Made by a program: the position numbers and the translations under genes | Origin: SZUA-35 sp964351995 | GTDB taxonomy: Bacteria > Actinomycetota > Acidimicrobiia > Acidimicrobiales > SZUA-35 | DNA: 64,000 nt | Reading direction: 5' to 3' | NCBI GenBank assembly: GCA_964351995.1 | Contig: CAYGQE010000028.1 | Location: 1 to 64,000 of the forward strand | In this document: piece after piece, positions 33,667 to 42,480 of the stretch | Numbering within the stretch: the first letter of the stretch is position 1 | Layout of the letters: every line of letters starts with the position of its first letter | The notes under the pieces: generated by a model | The model's input: only the letters and a program-made list of their open reading frames with translations | What the model was told of the DNA's origin: nothing | Database searches by the model: none

Positions 33667-34644
33667 ATGAAGTCGAGCGATCCGATCAACGAAGCCAACG
33701 ACGTCATGCCGGATGGGTTTGTGGCCAGAGTGCTCGAGCCGTCTCCCCCTGCAGTGGTCGACGAGTGGTTTGCCGACGATCCCGTGAACGCGAGCGTTGG
33801 CGAGGGGGTCTGCGTGTCGCCAATTCCCGGTGCCGGTCGGTCGTGGTCAGACCTCGTAGGCGAGTATCCGGGTCTGGCCGACTTTGCTCGTGAACGTTGG
33901 CTCGGGCCGTACAAGACCATTCAGGCGACGCCCCCCGGGTATCAAGAAACGCTGGTCGCGCTTCATCGGTTGGCGATGGCCGCGATCGGACCGGCCCGAC
34001 ACCAAGCGAATGGCAAGTTCGGTCTGCGTTGGGTGCGTGGCGGGTTTGGCACGCCGTTCTTTGGAGACGAGGTTCAGATTCGGGTGATTGGCGACGAGTT
34101 GGTGATCCAACGCGCGGGTGAGGTCACTTCGACCAAGATCACGTCGATCGCCGCCGCAGCTGAAACGTTCGGTTCCTCGGTTGATGTCTCGACGGCGACC
34201 GAAGGAGATTCACCTCCAATCGGCTCGATCGATGAGGCCTTGAACGTCGACCCGGCCCACGCCGCGTTCATCAGCGAATGGTGGGGCCTGGGGACCGCAG
34301 CACTCGAAGCTGTGCGCAGTGACCCCTCCACGGTCAACCCTGGGCGGGTGCAGCTGTGGCCGGGCCACTTCGATGTCGGGGTCGAGTTCGGCGCTGAAGA
34401 CGCCCGGGCGTCGTTCGGCGCCAGCCCCGGAGATCACAACGCCTCTGAGCCCTACCTCTATGTGTCGGCGTGGTGGTCAGACCGGCTCGACCTCGAGACT
34501 GCGGACTATTGGAACGCGACCGCCTTTGTGGGTGCCACGTTGTCAGCGTCAGAACTCGTTGGTGTCGCTGACCCGGTGAGCGCAGCCAGGGCGTTCTACA
34601 CCGAGGGTCGTGATCGACTCGCAGCTGCGATCAAGGCATCGTGA
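33667..34644 (+). CDS. protein of unknown function (first gene of cargo operon)
   Basis: A soluble 325-aa protein from ATG 33667 (an upstream in-frame ATG adds non-conserved residues). It has no signal peptide. Distinct stretches are ETLVALHRLAMAAIGPARH, LRWVRGGFGTPFF near the middle and VQLWPGHFDVGVEFG, ASFGASPGDHNASEPYLYVS and YWNATAFVGATL in the second half. The last set looks like a beta-rich domain found in uncharacterised actinobacterial proteins. Its TGA overlaps the ATG of the Rieske-oxidase fusion by one base (TGATG), so the two are coupled and may act together. Confidence 0.75.
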   Translation: MKSSDPINEANDVMPDGFVARVLEPSPPAVVDEWFADDPVNASVGEGVCVSPIPGAGRSWSDLVGEYPGLADFARERWLGPYKTIQATPPGYQETLVALHRLAMAAIGPARHQANGKFGLRWVRGGFGTPFFGDEVQIRVIGDELVIQRAGEVTSTKITSIAAAAETFGSSVDVSTATEGDSPPIGSIDEALNVDPAHAAFISEWWGLGTAALEAVRSDPSTVNPGRVQLWPGHFDVGVEFGAEDARASFGASPGDHNASEPYLYVSAWWSDRLDLETADYWNATAFVGATLSASELVGVADPVSAARAFYTEGRDRLAAAIKAS

Positions 34645-36608
34645 TGGCAGCCGACGACGACGCTGCTCCGGCCCCCACCGAGTGGCATCGCGTTGCAGAT
34701 CTCGACGAAGTGCCCGAGGGTCGCGTCAAAACCGTGACAGTGGGACACACCTCCCTGTGCCTCAGCCACTTCGAAGGTGACTACGGAGCACTTGCCAATG
34801 CATGTCCGCACCAGGGCGGACCTCTCGGTGAGGGCTCGATCGAGAATGGATGGCTGCGTTGCCCTTGGCACGGCTACGACTACCACCCGATCACGGGCCA
34901 ACCCCCTTCGGGGTTCTCTGATGCCCCGGCGTGCTTCGCTGCAGAAGAGCGCAGCGACGGGGTGTACGTCGAGGTGCCGGTGGAGATCTCACGAGGTCGA
35001 ACCGTTTCCGACGTACTCGTCGAAACGATGACCAACTGGGGCGTACGCGCGGTGTTCGGCATGGTCGGCCATTCGAATCTCGGCTTCGCCGATGCCCTCC
35101 GCCATGCCGAAGAACGCAACGAACTTCGGTTCTTCGGGATTCGTCACGAAGGAGCGGCAGCGTTTGCTGCGGGGGCGTACGGCAAGTTGACGGGTGAGCT
35201 TGCGGCATGTTTCGGCATCGCCGGCCCTGGCTCGACCAACCTCTTGACGGGGCTTTACGACGCCAAGGTCGACCGAGCACCCGTGTTAGCCATCTCAGGT
35301 CAGGTGCCATCGGCCAGCCTCGGCCGAGGCGCCTTTCAGGATCTTGATCTCTCCGCTGCGTTCGCTGATGTTGCGGGCTACTCACAGACGGTCCTGCCGG
35401 GCTCAGATCACGCAGAGCTGATGACGTTGGCATGCAAGCATGCGTTGCTCGACCGATCTGTTGGTCATCTGATTTTGCCGGACGAGGTGCAAGTCGCGCC
35501 CAGTGATGCCGAGGCCGGCGGTCCGCAGGGGCGGGTCGGAGTGTCCGCGAGTCCGCCCGACCCCGCCGTGGGTGCCGAGGCGGTACGGATGATCGCTTCG
35601 GCGGAACGGCCGCTGATCCTGGTTGGCAACGGGGCTCGCCACAAGATGGAGTCGATCGTCGAGTTGGCCGAGCGGCTGGGCGCTCCGGTAGCGACCACGT
35701 TCAAGGCCAAGGGGCTCATCTCAGATCACCACCCCCTTGGTTGTGGCGTGCTCGGCCGATCAGGCACACCGATTGCGTCGTGGTTCATGAACGAGAGCGA
35801 CCTGATTCTCACGTTCGGAGTGTCGTTTTCGAATCACACCGGTGTCAGCGACTACAAGCCAATCATTCAGGTTGACTTCGATCCGCAAGCGCTTGGCCGA
35901 TTCCACCCGGTCGAGCTTCCCGTTCTCGGTGAGGTCGAAGCCACCTGCAAGACATTGCTCGCTGATTTGGCCAGCATTGAAGTGGCAAGCACGGATCGAA
36001 CTGAGGAAGTCGCCGCTCGTTGGGACTTGTGGCGCCAGGAAAAGGCAAGCAGAGCGAGCGACGATCTCGGGAAGGGCATCAGTGCAGCGGCCTTGTTCGA
36101 CGCGCTTGGCGATGCCGTTCCGGACAACGCAGTGATCGCCGTGGATGTCGGCAACAACGCCTACTCGTTCGGTCGCTACTTCGAGTGCTCTCGCCAAGAC
36201 GTGCTGATGAGTGGCTATTTGGGCAGCATCGGCTTTGCTCTCCCAGCGGCGATGGGAGCGTGGGCGGCGGTCGGTGATTCGCGCACGGTCGTTTCGGTGT
36301 CTGGCGACGGTGGCTTCGGTCAATACGCAATGGAGCTGACGACAGCGGTCAAGTACCAGATGAACCTCACCCATGTCGTGATCAACAACGCCGAGCTGGG
36401 CAAGATCTCCAAGGAGCAGCGGGCTGGATTGTTCGATGTGTGGCAGACGAGTTTGCACAACCCGAACTTTGCCGAGTTCGCCACGAACTGCGGAGCACTC
36501 GGTATCCGGGTCGACACCGCAGATCAGCTGCACGACGCCATTTCTGCGGCGTTGGCTCACCGCGGACCAGCCCTGGTCGAGGTGATGAGCGATGTCGATC
36601 TGCTCTGA
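34644..36608 (+). CDS. Rieske [2Fe-2S] - thiamine-diphosphate oxidase (PoxB-like) fusion enzyme
   Basis: A 654-aa protein. Residues 1-115 form a Rieske domain (C54-x-H56, C73-x2-H76). Residues 118-654 are a complete ThDP enzyme. The PYR domain has activator E169 (IRHEGAAAFAAGAYGKLTG, as in pyruvate oxidase/PoxB). The middle domain (LILVGNGARH) corresponds to the FAD- or nucleotide-binding domain. The PP domain has the diphosphate motif G554-D555-G556 to N581-N582. The membrane-anchoring C-terminal peptide of PoxB is absent. I infer a 2-oxo-acid oxidase or decarboxylase that passes electrons through the fused Rieske centre. The substrate is unknown and acetolactate-synthase-like activity is an alternative. 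Confidence 0.85.
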   Translation: MAADDDAAPAPTEWHRVADLDEVPEGRVKTVTVGHTSLCLSHFEGDYGALANACPHQGGPLGEGSIENGWLRCPWHGYDYHPITGQPPSGFSDAPACFAAEERSDGVYVEVPVEISRGRTVSDVLVETMTNWGVRAVFGMVGHSNLGFADALRHAEERNELRFFGIRHEGAAAFAAGAYGKLTGELAACFGIAGPGSTNLLTGLYDAKVDRAPVLAISGQVPSASLGRGAFQDLDLSAAFADVAGYSQTVLPGSDHAELMTLACKHALLDRSVGHLILPDEVQVAPSDAEAGGPQGRVGVSASPPDPAVGAEAVRMIASAERPLILVGNGARHKMESIVELAERLGAPVATTFKAKGLISDHHPLGCGVLGRSGTPIASWFMNESDLILTFGVSFSNHTGVSDYKPIIQVDFDPQALGRFHPVELPVLGEVEATCKTLLADLASIEVASTDRTEEVAARWDLWRQEKASRASDDLGKGISAAALFDALGDAVPDNAVIAVDVGNNAYSFGRYFECSRQDVLMSGYLGSIGFALPAAMGAWAAVGDSRTVVSVSGDGGFGQYAMELTTAVKYQMNLTHVVINNAELGKISKEQRAGLFDVWQTSLHNPNFAEFATNCGALGIRVDTADQLHDAISAALAHRGPALVEVMSDVDLL

Positions 36609-36617
36609 TCACACCTC

Positions 36618-37883
36618 ATGACCCTCGGTGCGCTTGTTGTCATCGGCGTCTTCATCGTGGTGCTCGCACTGGTTGGCGATCAGCTCGAGCGGTTGCCGAT
36701 CACGCCCCCCATGTTGGCGGTCGCTGTTGGGCTGATGATCTCTGCAGTCGGAAGTCCTCAAGTCTCGATCACGCTCGGCAGCGAAGAAGTCCTGTTGATT
36801 GCCGAAGTCACGTTGATCGTGTTGCTCTTTTCCGACGCATCACGCATCAGCTGGGCGTCGCTGCGTGACACCGGCTCGCTGCCAGCACGCCTGCTGCTTG
36901 TCGGGTTGCCGCTCACCGCAGGTCTTGGAATTCTCGCTGTGGGCTCGATCAGCTCTGGCTTCACCTGGGCGCAGGCTGCGCTCGTGGCCGCCATTCTCAC
37001 ACCGACGGATGCGGCTCTCGGACAGGCCGTGGTCATGAGTCCGAGGGTCCCCGCTCGTATTCGCCACGCTCTGGAGGTCGAGTCGGGACTGAACGATGGT
37101 CTGATCGTCCCCGTAATCGGGATCATGGTTGCCCTCGTCGTCGGCTCGGGCATCGAGTCGAACAGCGGGGTACTCGTGGGAGCAATGGGTGACATCGGGC
37201 TTGGCGTGCTGCTCGGCGGACTCGGCGGGTACGTCTTCGGACGCATTGGTCGCTCGTCGATGCAGGTCGATGCAGCCCGTCTCCGCTTGGCAACGTTGGC
37301 TGCTTTGGCTGCGACGGTCGGTTTGGCCATCGCGGTCGGAGGGAACGGGTTCATCGCTGCGTTCGTGGCCGGTCTGGCGCTTCGCTCGGCCGCCGGCGAG
37401 TTGTGCGATCGGTGGCTCTCGTTTTCTGAGAACGTCGGTCAGCTCGGCGCGATCGTGGCGTTCGTGATGTTCGGAGCGACGATGGTCGGCCCGGCACTTG
37501 ATGTCTTGGACTGGCAGATGCTCCTGACCGCGTTCGTACTATTGACGGTCGCCCGGATGATTCCGGTGGCGGCTGCCCTGACCGGAAGTGGTGTGCGGCG
37601 CCCGACCGTTGCCTTCATTGGTTGGTTCGGGCCGCGAGGCCTTGCATCGATGTTGTTCGCCCTGGCGCTCAGCCATGAAGACCTGATGGTCAGAGATACG
37701 ACAGTGATCGCAACGGTCACGATCACTGTTCTGGCTTCGGTCATCCTGCACGGCATGACCGCAGCACCGCTCGCTCGTCTGTACGGCAACTGGCTCGATG
37801 GTCACCCGAAGAGGGGCGACCTTCGCGAGCACTTCGACGTCAGGCCCCAGCGCGCTCGCCCGAGCATCGCCGCCGACTCCTGA
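36618..37883 (+). CDS. Na+/H+ (or K+/H+) antiporter, CPA1/NhaP type
   Basis: A 421-aa protein with about twelve hydrophobic helices. Family motifs include ALVAAILTPTDAALGQAVV (unwound helix with the ion-binding region), ESGLNDGLIVPV (ND motif) and GWFGPRGLASMLFAL. It exchanges protons for Na+ or K+ at the cytoplasmic membrane. A short Arg-rich C-terminal tail replaces the long regulatory domain of some relatives. It lies 9 bp after the Rieske-oxidase gene and 25 bp before the second Rieske-GltS gene, in the cargo operon. Confidence 0.9.
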   Translation: MTLGALVVIGVFIVVLALVGDQLERLPITPPMLAVAVGLMISAVGSPQVSITLGSEEVLLIAEVTLIVLLFSDASRISWASLRDTGSLPARLLLVGLPLTAGLGILAVGSISSGFTWAQAALVAAILTPTDAALGQAVVMSPRVPARIRHALEVESGLNDGLIVPVIGIMVALVVGSGIESNSGVLVGAMGDIGLGVLLGGLGGYVFGRIGRSSMQVDAARLRLATLAALAATVGLAIAVGGNGFIAAFVAGLALRSAAGELCDRWLSFSENVGQLGAIVAFVMFGATMVGPALDVLDWQMLLTAFVLLTVARMIPVAAALTGSGVRRPTVAFIGWFGPRGLASMLFALALSHEDLMVRDTTVIATVTITVLASVILHGMTAAPLARLYGNWLDGHPKRGDLREHFDVRPQRARPSIAADS

Positions 37884-37908
37884 TCTTCACCACCTGAAAG
37901 GCACCAAC

Positions 37909-39519
37909 ATGCAGCCAATTTCGATTGCCACCTGGAGCGAGCTTCCGAACCGAGAGCCGCAGGGTGCGCTTGTCGGCAATGTCGATCTTGTGATCGTGCG
38001 CTACGAAGACAACCACTCGGTTCTGTTCGGGCGCTGTCTTCACCGTGGCGCTCTCATGGCCGACGGCAGCCTCAGCGGCGACGATCTCATCTGTGGGCTG
38101 CACGGTTGGGACTACGGCATCAAGACCGGTATCAGCGCGTACAACAACGCCGAAGTGCTGGAGAAGTTCTCGAGTTGGATCGAAGACAACCAGCTGATGG
38201 TTGACGCCGACGAGATCGGTGCATGGGAACAAAAGCACCCCCAGCCGTACAACCGCGACGCCTACCAGGGCGCCTATCAAGACGTGCACGGCGCGCCGGA
38301 AGAGCCGCATGTTGGGCTCATTCGAAACCTGGCCAAGGACGGGCTGACCAAGACCGGCCACCACGGTCCGACCACCTCGATGGGGGTGGCTCGTGATCAG
38401 TTACCGCTGTGGGACGACATTCAGTTCGTCACCGCCCAGGTGGCGACTCGCCCGCTGCTCGATGAAGAGCCGGTCAGCTCCACGACCATCATCGGGCCCA
38501 ACGCCGCACGCCCACTGGAGCTCGATCGTCCGCTGTTCGTTTCCGATATGAGCTTCGGTGCGCTGTCTGAAGAGGCCAAGGTCGCCCTGGCCCTCGGCGC
38601 AGACCAGGCGGGCACCGGTATCTGCAGCGGTGAGGGCGGCATGTTGCCAGAGGAGCAGGTGGCGAACAGTCGCTACTTCTACGAGCTGGCCTCGGGCCGT
38701 TTCGGTTGGGAGATCGAAAAGGTCGAGAAGGTCCAGGCCTTTCACTTCAAGTTTGGCCAGGGGGCGAAGACGGGCACCGGTGGTCACCTGCCTGGCAACA
38801 AGGTCCAGGGCAAAATTGCCGAGGTTCGAGGCCTCGAAGAGGGCGAGCCGGCGATCAGTCCGGCGACCTTCCCCGACCTCGTCACGATCGAGGACTACCA
38901 GACCCTTGCGGCGGAGGTCCGCGAAGCCTCCGGTGGTATCCCGATTGGGGCGAAGCTCAGCGCCCAGCACATCGAGTCCGATCTTGACGCTGCGCTTGCG
39001 ATCGGCGTCGATTACGTGATTCTCGATGGTCGTGGAGGTGGCACCGGTGCTGCGCCGGTGATCTTCCGCGACAACATCAGCGTGCCAACGATTCCGGCGC
39101 TCGCTCGGGCTCGACGTTATCTCGACTCACTCGGTCGGGGCGACGTCACGCTCGTGATAACTGGCGGCCTTCGAACCCCGTGGGACTTTGCCAAGGCCCT
39201 TGCACTCGGCGCCGATGCGGTGGCTGTTTCCAATGCGGCGATGCAGGCCATTGGTTGCATTGGTATGCGGGCGTGTAACTCGAACAATTGCCCGGTCGGC
39301 ATTGCGACCCAGCAGCTGCACCTTCGTGAGCGGTTGCCGGTGCAGGATGCCGCCGATCGACTCGAGCGCTTTTTCCGGTCAAGCACTGAGTTGATGGAAG
39401 TGCTGGCTCGGGCATGTGGTCACCGCTCGCTCGATCAATTCAGCATCGACGATCTCACCACGTTCGACCGAGAGATGCATCACCTCACCGGTGTCGCCTA
39501 CGGCGGCATCCAGGCGTAG
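37909..39519 (+). CDS. Rieske [2Fe-2S] - glutamate-synthase-like FMN domain fusion protein (copy 2, on island)
   Basis: A 536-aa near-twin of the protein at 10670. I count 19 substitutions, about 96.5% identity, with no gaps. All Rieske ligands (C43, H45, C62, H65) and the three [3Fe-4S] cysteines (C450, C456, C461) are kept. Third-position changes are frequent through most of the gene, but some stretches are identical in DNA, for example near 39239-39286. Flanking DNA is unrelated to copy 1. AAAGG lies 8 nt before ATG 37909. The paralogue sits in the cargo operon between an antiporter and a mechanosensitive channel. Confidence 0.85.
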   Translation: MQPISIATWSELPNREPQGALVGNVDLVIVRYEDNHSVLFGRCLHRGALMADGSLSGDDLICGLHGWDYGIKTGISAYNNAEVLEKFSSWIEDNQLMVDADEIGAWEQKHPQPYNRDAYQGAYQDVHGAPEEPHVGLIRNLAKDGLTKTGHHGPTTSMGVARDQLPLWDDIQFVTAQVATRPLLDEEPVSSTTIIGPNAARPLELDRPLFVSDMSFGALSEEAKVALALGADQAGTGICSGEGGMLPEEQVANSRYFYELASGRFGWEIEKVEKVQAFHFKFGQGAKTGTGGHLPGNKVQGKIAEVRGLEEGEPAISPATFPDLVTIEDYQTLAAEVREASGGIPIGAKLSAQHIESDLDAALAIGVDYVILDGRGGGTGAAPVIFRDNISVPTIPALARARRYLDSLGRGDVTLVITGGLRTPWDFAKALALGADAVAVSNAAMQAIGCIGMRACNSNNCPVGIATQQLHLRERLPVQDAADRLERFFRSSTELMEVLARACGHRSLDQFSIDDLTTFDREMHHLTGVAYGGIQA

Positions 39520-39531
39520 GAAGGCCTTCGC

Positions 39532-40383
39532 ATGACCGTCAACGACGTGAGGGCAGAGCAGATCATCGCCACGATCGTCCTGGCGATCGTGTTGTTCGTG
39601 ATTCGGTGGCTTCTGCTGCGGGTGGCCACCCGACAGATGGTGGACACGGTCACGCTGTACCGGGTGCGCAAGTCAGCCACGTACGGCGTCACGCTGGCGT
39701 TTGCCGTGGCAACAGCCCGGATCTGGTCCGGCGCCTTCGACGACCTCGGAACGTTCCTCGGGCTGCTCAGCGCCGGTGTCGCGATCGCTCTCGCCGACGT
39801 CTTCTTGAACCTCGCCGGATGGTTCTACATCGTCACCCGACACCCGTTCCGCATCGGCGACCGCATCGAGATCGGATCGCACGCAGGCGACGTGGTCGAC
39901 ATTCGAGTGCTTCGGTTCACATTGATGGAAATCCAGAATTGGGTGGGAGGTGACCAGCCAACGGGAAGGCTCGTCCATGTACCGACCGGACGGCTCTTTC
40001 GCGACGCGATGGCGAACTACACCGAGACCTTCAACCACATCTGGCACGAAATCCCGATCGTGATCACGTTCGAATCAGATCGTCGCTTGGCTGAACGGCG
40101 TGTCCACGAGGTGCTCAGCTCGATCCAAACTCCGGCTGAGGCTCGTCACACCCAAGCCGACTTCGCTGCCGCAGCCAGTCACTACGTGATCCCTGTGACC
40201 GACTTCACGCCAACTGTCTATGTTGATGCGGTTGACCACGGCGTTCGGCTGACCGCCCGCTTCGTCATTCACCCTCGCGATCGACGCAAGGTCGATGACC
40301 AGGTCTGGCGAGACCTGCTCGACGCGTTCGAAGCGGAGAGCGCCGTCGACTTCGCGTACCCAACAATTCGGCGAGTCGTGTAA
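39532..40383 (+). CDS. MscS-family mechanosensitive channel
   Basis: A 283-aa protein with about three N-terminal helices. It has the pore/beta-domain junction LGLLSAGVAIALADVFLNLAGW and YIVTRHPFRIGDRIEIGS, and the soluble beta and alpha/beta domains with LVHVPTGRLF. MscS channels release solutes on membrane tension. The third helix has the Ala/Gly-rich stretch expected for the pore. It starts 12 bp after the Rieske-GltS copy 2 gene. Pairing with an antiporter suggests osmotic or ion control for the operon. Confidence 0.88.
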   Translation: MTVNDVRAEQIIATIVLAIVLFVIRWLLLRVATRQMVDTVTLYRVRKSATYGVTLAFAVATARIWSGAFDDLGTFLGLLSAGVAIALADVFLNLAGWFYIVTRHPFRIGDRIEIGSHAGDVVDIRVLRFTLMEIQNWVGGDQPTGRLVHVPTGRLFRDAMANYTETFNHIWHEIPIVITFESDRRLAERRVHEVLSSIQTPAEARHTQADFAAAASHYVIPVTDFTPTVYVDAVDHGVRLTARFVIHPRDRRKVDDQVWRDLLDAFEAESAVDFAYPTIRRVV

Positions 40384-40463
40384 CGAATCGAGCAGTTGTG
40401 AGACCAAGTACCAGGGGCGGCACCGAAGCGGCCCGATGATCTCGTCTGAAGGAACTCGCTCCC

Positions 40464-41132
40464 ATGAATCTCTCGTCGTTGTGGACCTCTCTCCGGTCGC
40501 GCTGGAAGATCTCACTGCCGTTGGCAGTCGCTGGCACCGCAGTGCTTGCTTGGCTTGCATTCGGGGTCTTCGCAATCCAGACGCTTTTCATCGAAGAGCG
40601 AGTCGACGAGGCTCTGCCGGCCTTCTCCGCCGGTCCCGGGGCTTCAGGTCTTCCGAGCGACGTCATCAGCGAAGACCTCGCCAGCGACATGAACGAGGAA
40701 ATGGCGAACGATGGGGTTCCGAGCCGCAACGAGATCGACGAACCGATGCCAGCAACGATGACCGTCGAGGAGTCCACTGAGCCCGCCGTCATCACGGTGG
40801 TTGAGGGTTTGTTCATCGACCGTAGCCATCCCACCTCGGGGCGAGCCTTCGTGCTCAACGATGGATCCGAGCAGCGGTTCTTGAGGTTCGAGGACTTCGA
40901 GACCGACAACGGCCCTGATCTGAACGTCTACCTCTCCTCCGCGCCCGCTGACGCACCAGCAGGGGATCTCGGAGCCGACTTCATCGACCTTGGCGATCTG
41001 AAGGGGAACATCGGCCCACAAAACTACGAGATCCCGGTTGATGTCGATCTCGATGAGTATCCGACCGTGGTGGTGTGGTGCGTGCGGTTCGATGTGGTCT
41101 TCGGCGCTGCAGACCTCGCTACAGCGAGCTGA
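40464..41132 (+). CDS. DM13-domain protein, membrane-anchored
   Basis: A 222-aa protein. One N-terminal transmembrane helix (LPLAVAGTAVLAWLAFGVFAI), an acidic linker, then a DM13 domain (residues about 110-215: GRAFVLNDGSEQRFLRFEDF, TDNGPDLNVYLSS, VVVWCVRFDVVFGAADL). DM13 domains are proposed extracytoplasmic redox or cytochrome-like units with a key Cys; the CVRF cysteine is present. It sits 80 bp after mscS and 1 bp before egtB. Confidence 0.85.
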   Translation: MNLSSLWTSLRSRWKISLPLAVAGTAVLAWLAFGVFAIQTLFIEERVDEALPAFSAGPGASGLPSDVISEDLASDMNEEMANDGVPSRNEIDEPMPATMTVEESTEPAVITVVEGLFIDRSHPTSGRAFVLNDGSEQRFLRFEDFETDNGPDLNVYLSSAPADAPAGDLGADFIDLGDLKGNIGPQNYEIPVDVDLDEYPTVVVWCVRFDVVFGAADLATAS

Positions 41133-41133
41133 C

Positions 41134-42480
41134 ATGCCCACTTCCGCCCTCCACGACCTGGACGCTGACGTGAGCTGTGCGCTTCGCTTGCGATTCGAGG
41201 CGGTGCGAGCGTGCACCGAGCAACTCGCCGCACCGCTGACCGCCGAAGACCAGATGATTCAGTCGATGCCCGACACGAGTCCGACGAAATGGCATCGAGC
41301 ACACACGACGTGGTTCTTCGCCGAGTTCGCACTGGAGGCCGATGGCACCAGCGGTCTCCCATGGGACCGCCCTGAGTATCGCTTTCTCTACAACAGCTAC
41401 TACGACGCCGTTGGTGCCCGGCACCCTCGCCCGAGTCGAGGGATGGTCAGTCGCCCGACACTCGCAGAGGTCTCGTTCTATCGAGCGGCCGTCGACGAGG
41501 CAGTCCTCGGCAAGCTTGCCGATATCGACAGTCTTCCCGTCGATCAAGCTCGGAAGTTTCTGGACATCGTGCTACTTGGCACACACCACGAGCAGCAACA
41601 CCAAGAGCTGTTGTTGATGGACATCAAGCACGCATTGTCGCTCAACCCCGCCGTTGCACCGGCCTACATTGCACGTGAGACGACGCCAGCGATCGACTCC
41701 GGTCCGATGGGTTGGAAAGACTTCGACGGAGGCCTGGTCGAGATCGGTACCTCACCAGAGGTCGACCAGTTCAGCTGGGACAACGAATCTTCTCGGCACG
41801 AAGTTCGTCTCTACGACTTCGCATTGGCTGATCGCCTGGTGACCACCGTCGAATGGGAAGCGTTCATCGACGATGGTGGCTATCGGCGACCCGAACTCTG
41901 GAAGTCGGACGGGTGGTATCGGGCTCAGTCGCAGCAGTGGGAGGCCCCCGAGTACTGGCACCGGGATCTGGACAACCCAGAGAGTTGGCTTCACCACACG
42001 CTCAGCGGCGTCCGACCGCTCGACCCCTTCGAACCGGTCGTGCATGTCTCGCACTACGAAGCCGACGCATTCGCCGCTTGGGCCGGCGCCCGATTGCCGA
42101 CCGAGTTCGAGTGGGAACACGCAGCGAGCCTTTCGGGGGGCATGAAGAACCATGAGCTCGGCGGCACCGTCGGCCAGCGCGACGCCAACTTCCACCCGGC
42201 CGGAGCTGGCCCAGTGAACGGCGAGCTACGACAGATGTTCGGCGACTGCTGGGAATGGACGTCCTCGGCGTACCAGCCGTACCCCGGGTTCGAGATTCCG
42301 GCCGGGGCGATTGGCGAATACAACGGCAAGTTCATGTCAGGCCAGCAGGTGCTTCGCGGTGGCTCGGTGCTCACGCCGCCCGGCCACACCCGCACGACCT
42401 ACCGCAACTTCTTCCATCCGCACACCCGTTGGCACGCCTCTGGCGTTCGCCTTGCGGTCGATGACAGGACTTCTCGATGA
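41134..42480 (+). CDS. egtB: EgtB-type sulfoxide synthase (ergothioneine biosynthesis)
   Basis: A 448-aa protein. The N-terminal DinB_2 domain carries iron ligands in KWHRAHTTWFF and THHEQQHQELLL (H152, H156). The C-terminal FGE-sulfatase domain has GARLPTEFEWEHAA, the GDCWEWTSSAYQPYPGF segment and LRGGSVLTPPGHTRTTYRNF near the end. EgtB joins a thiol (gamma-glutamyl-Cys or Cys) to hercynine with O2. Lack of adjacent egtA/egtC leaves open which thiol is used. The gene overlaps egtD by ATGA. Confidence 0.93.
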   Translation: MPTSALHDLDADVSCALRLRFEAVRACTEQLAAPLTAEDQMIQSMPDTSPTKWHRAHTTWFFAEFALEADGTSGLPWDRPEYRFLYNSYYDAVGARHPRPSRGMVSRPTLAEVSFYRAAVDEAVLGKLADIDSLPVDQARKFLDIVLLGTHHEQQHQELLLMDIKHALSLNPAVAPAYIARETTPAIDSGPMGWKDFDGGLVEIGTSPEVDQFSWDNESSRHEVRLYDFALADRLVTTVEWEAFIDDGGYRRPELWKSDGWYRAQSQQWEAPEYWHRDLDNPESWLHHTLSGVRPLDPFEPVVHVSHYEADAFAAWAGARLPTEFEWEHAASLSGGMKNHELGGTVGQRDANFHPAGAGPVNGELRQMFGDCWEWTSSAYQPYPGFEIPAGAIGEYNGKFMSGQQVLRGGSVLTPPGHTRTTYRNFFHPHTRWHASGVRLAVDDRTSR

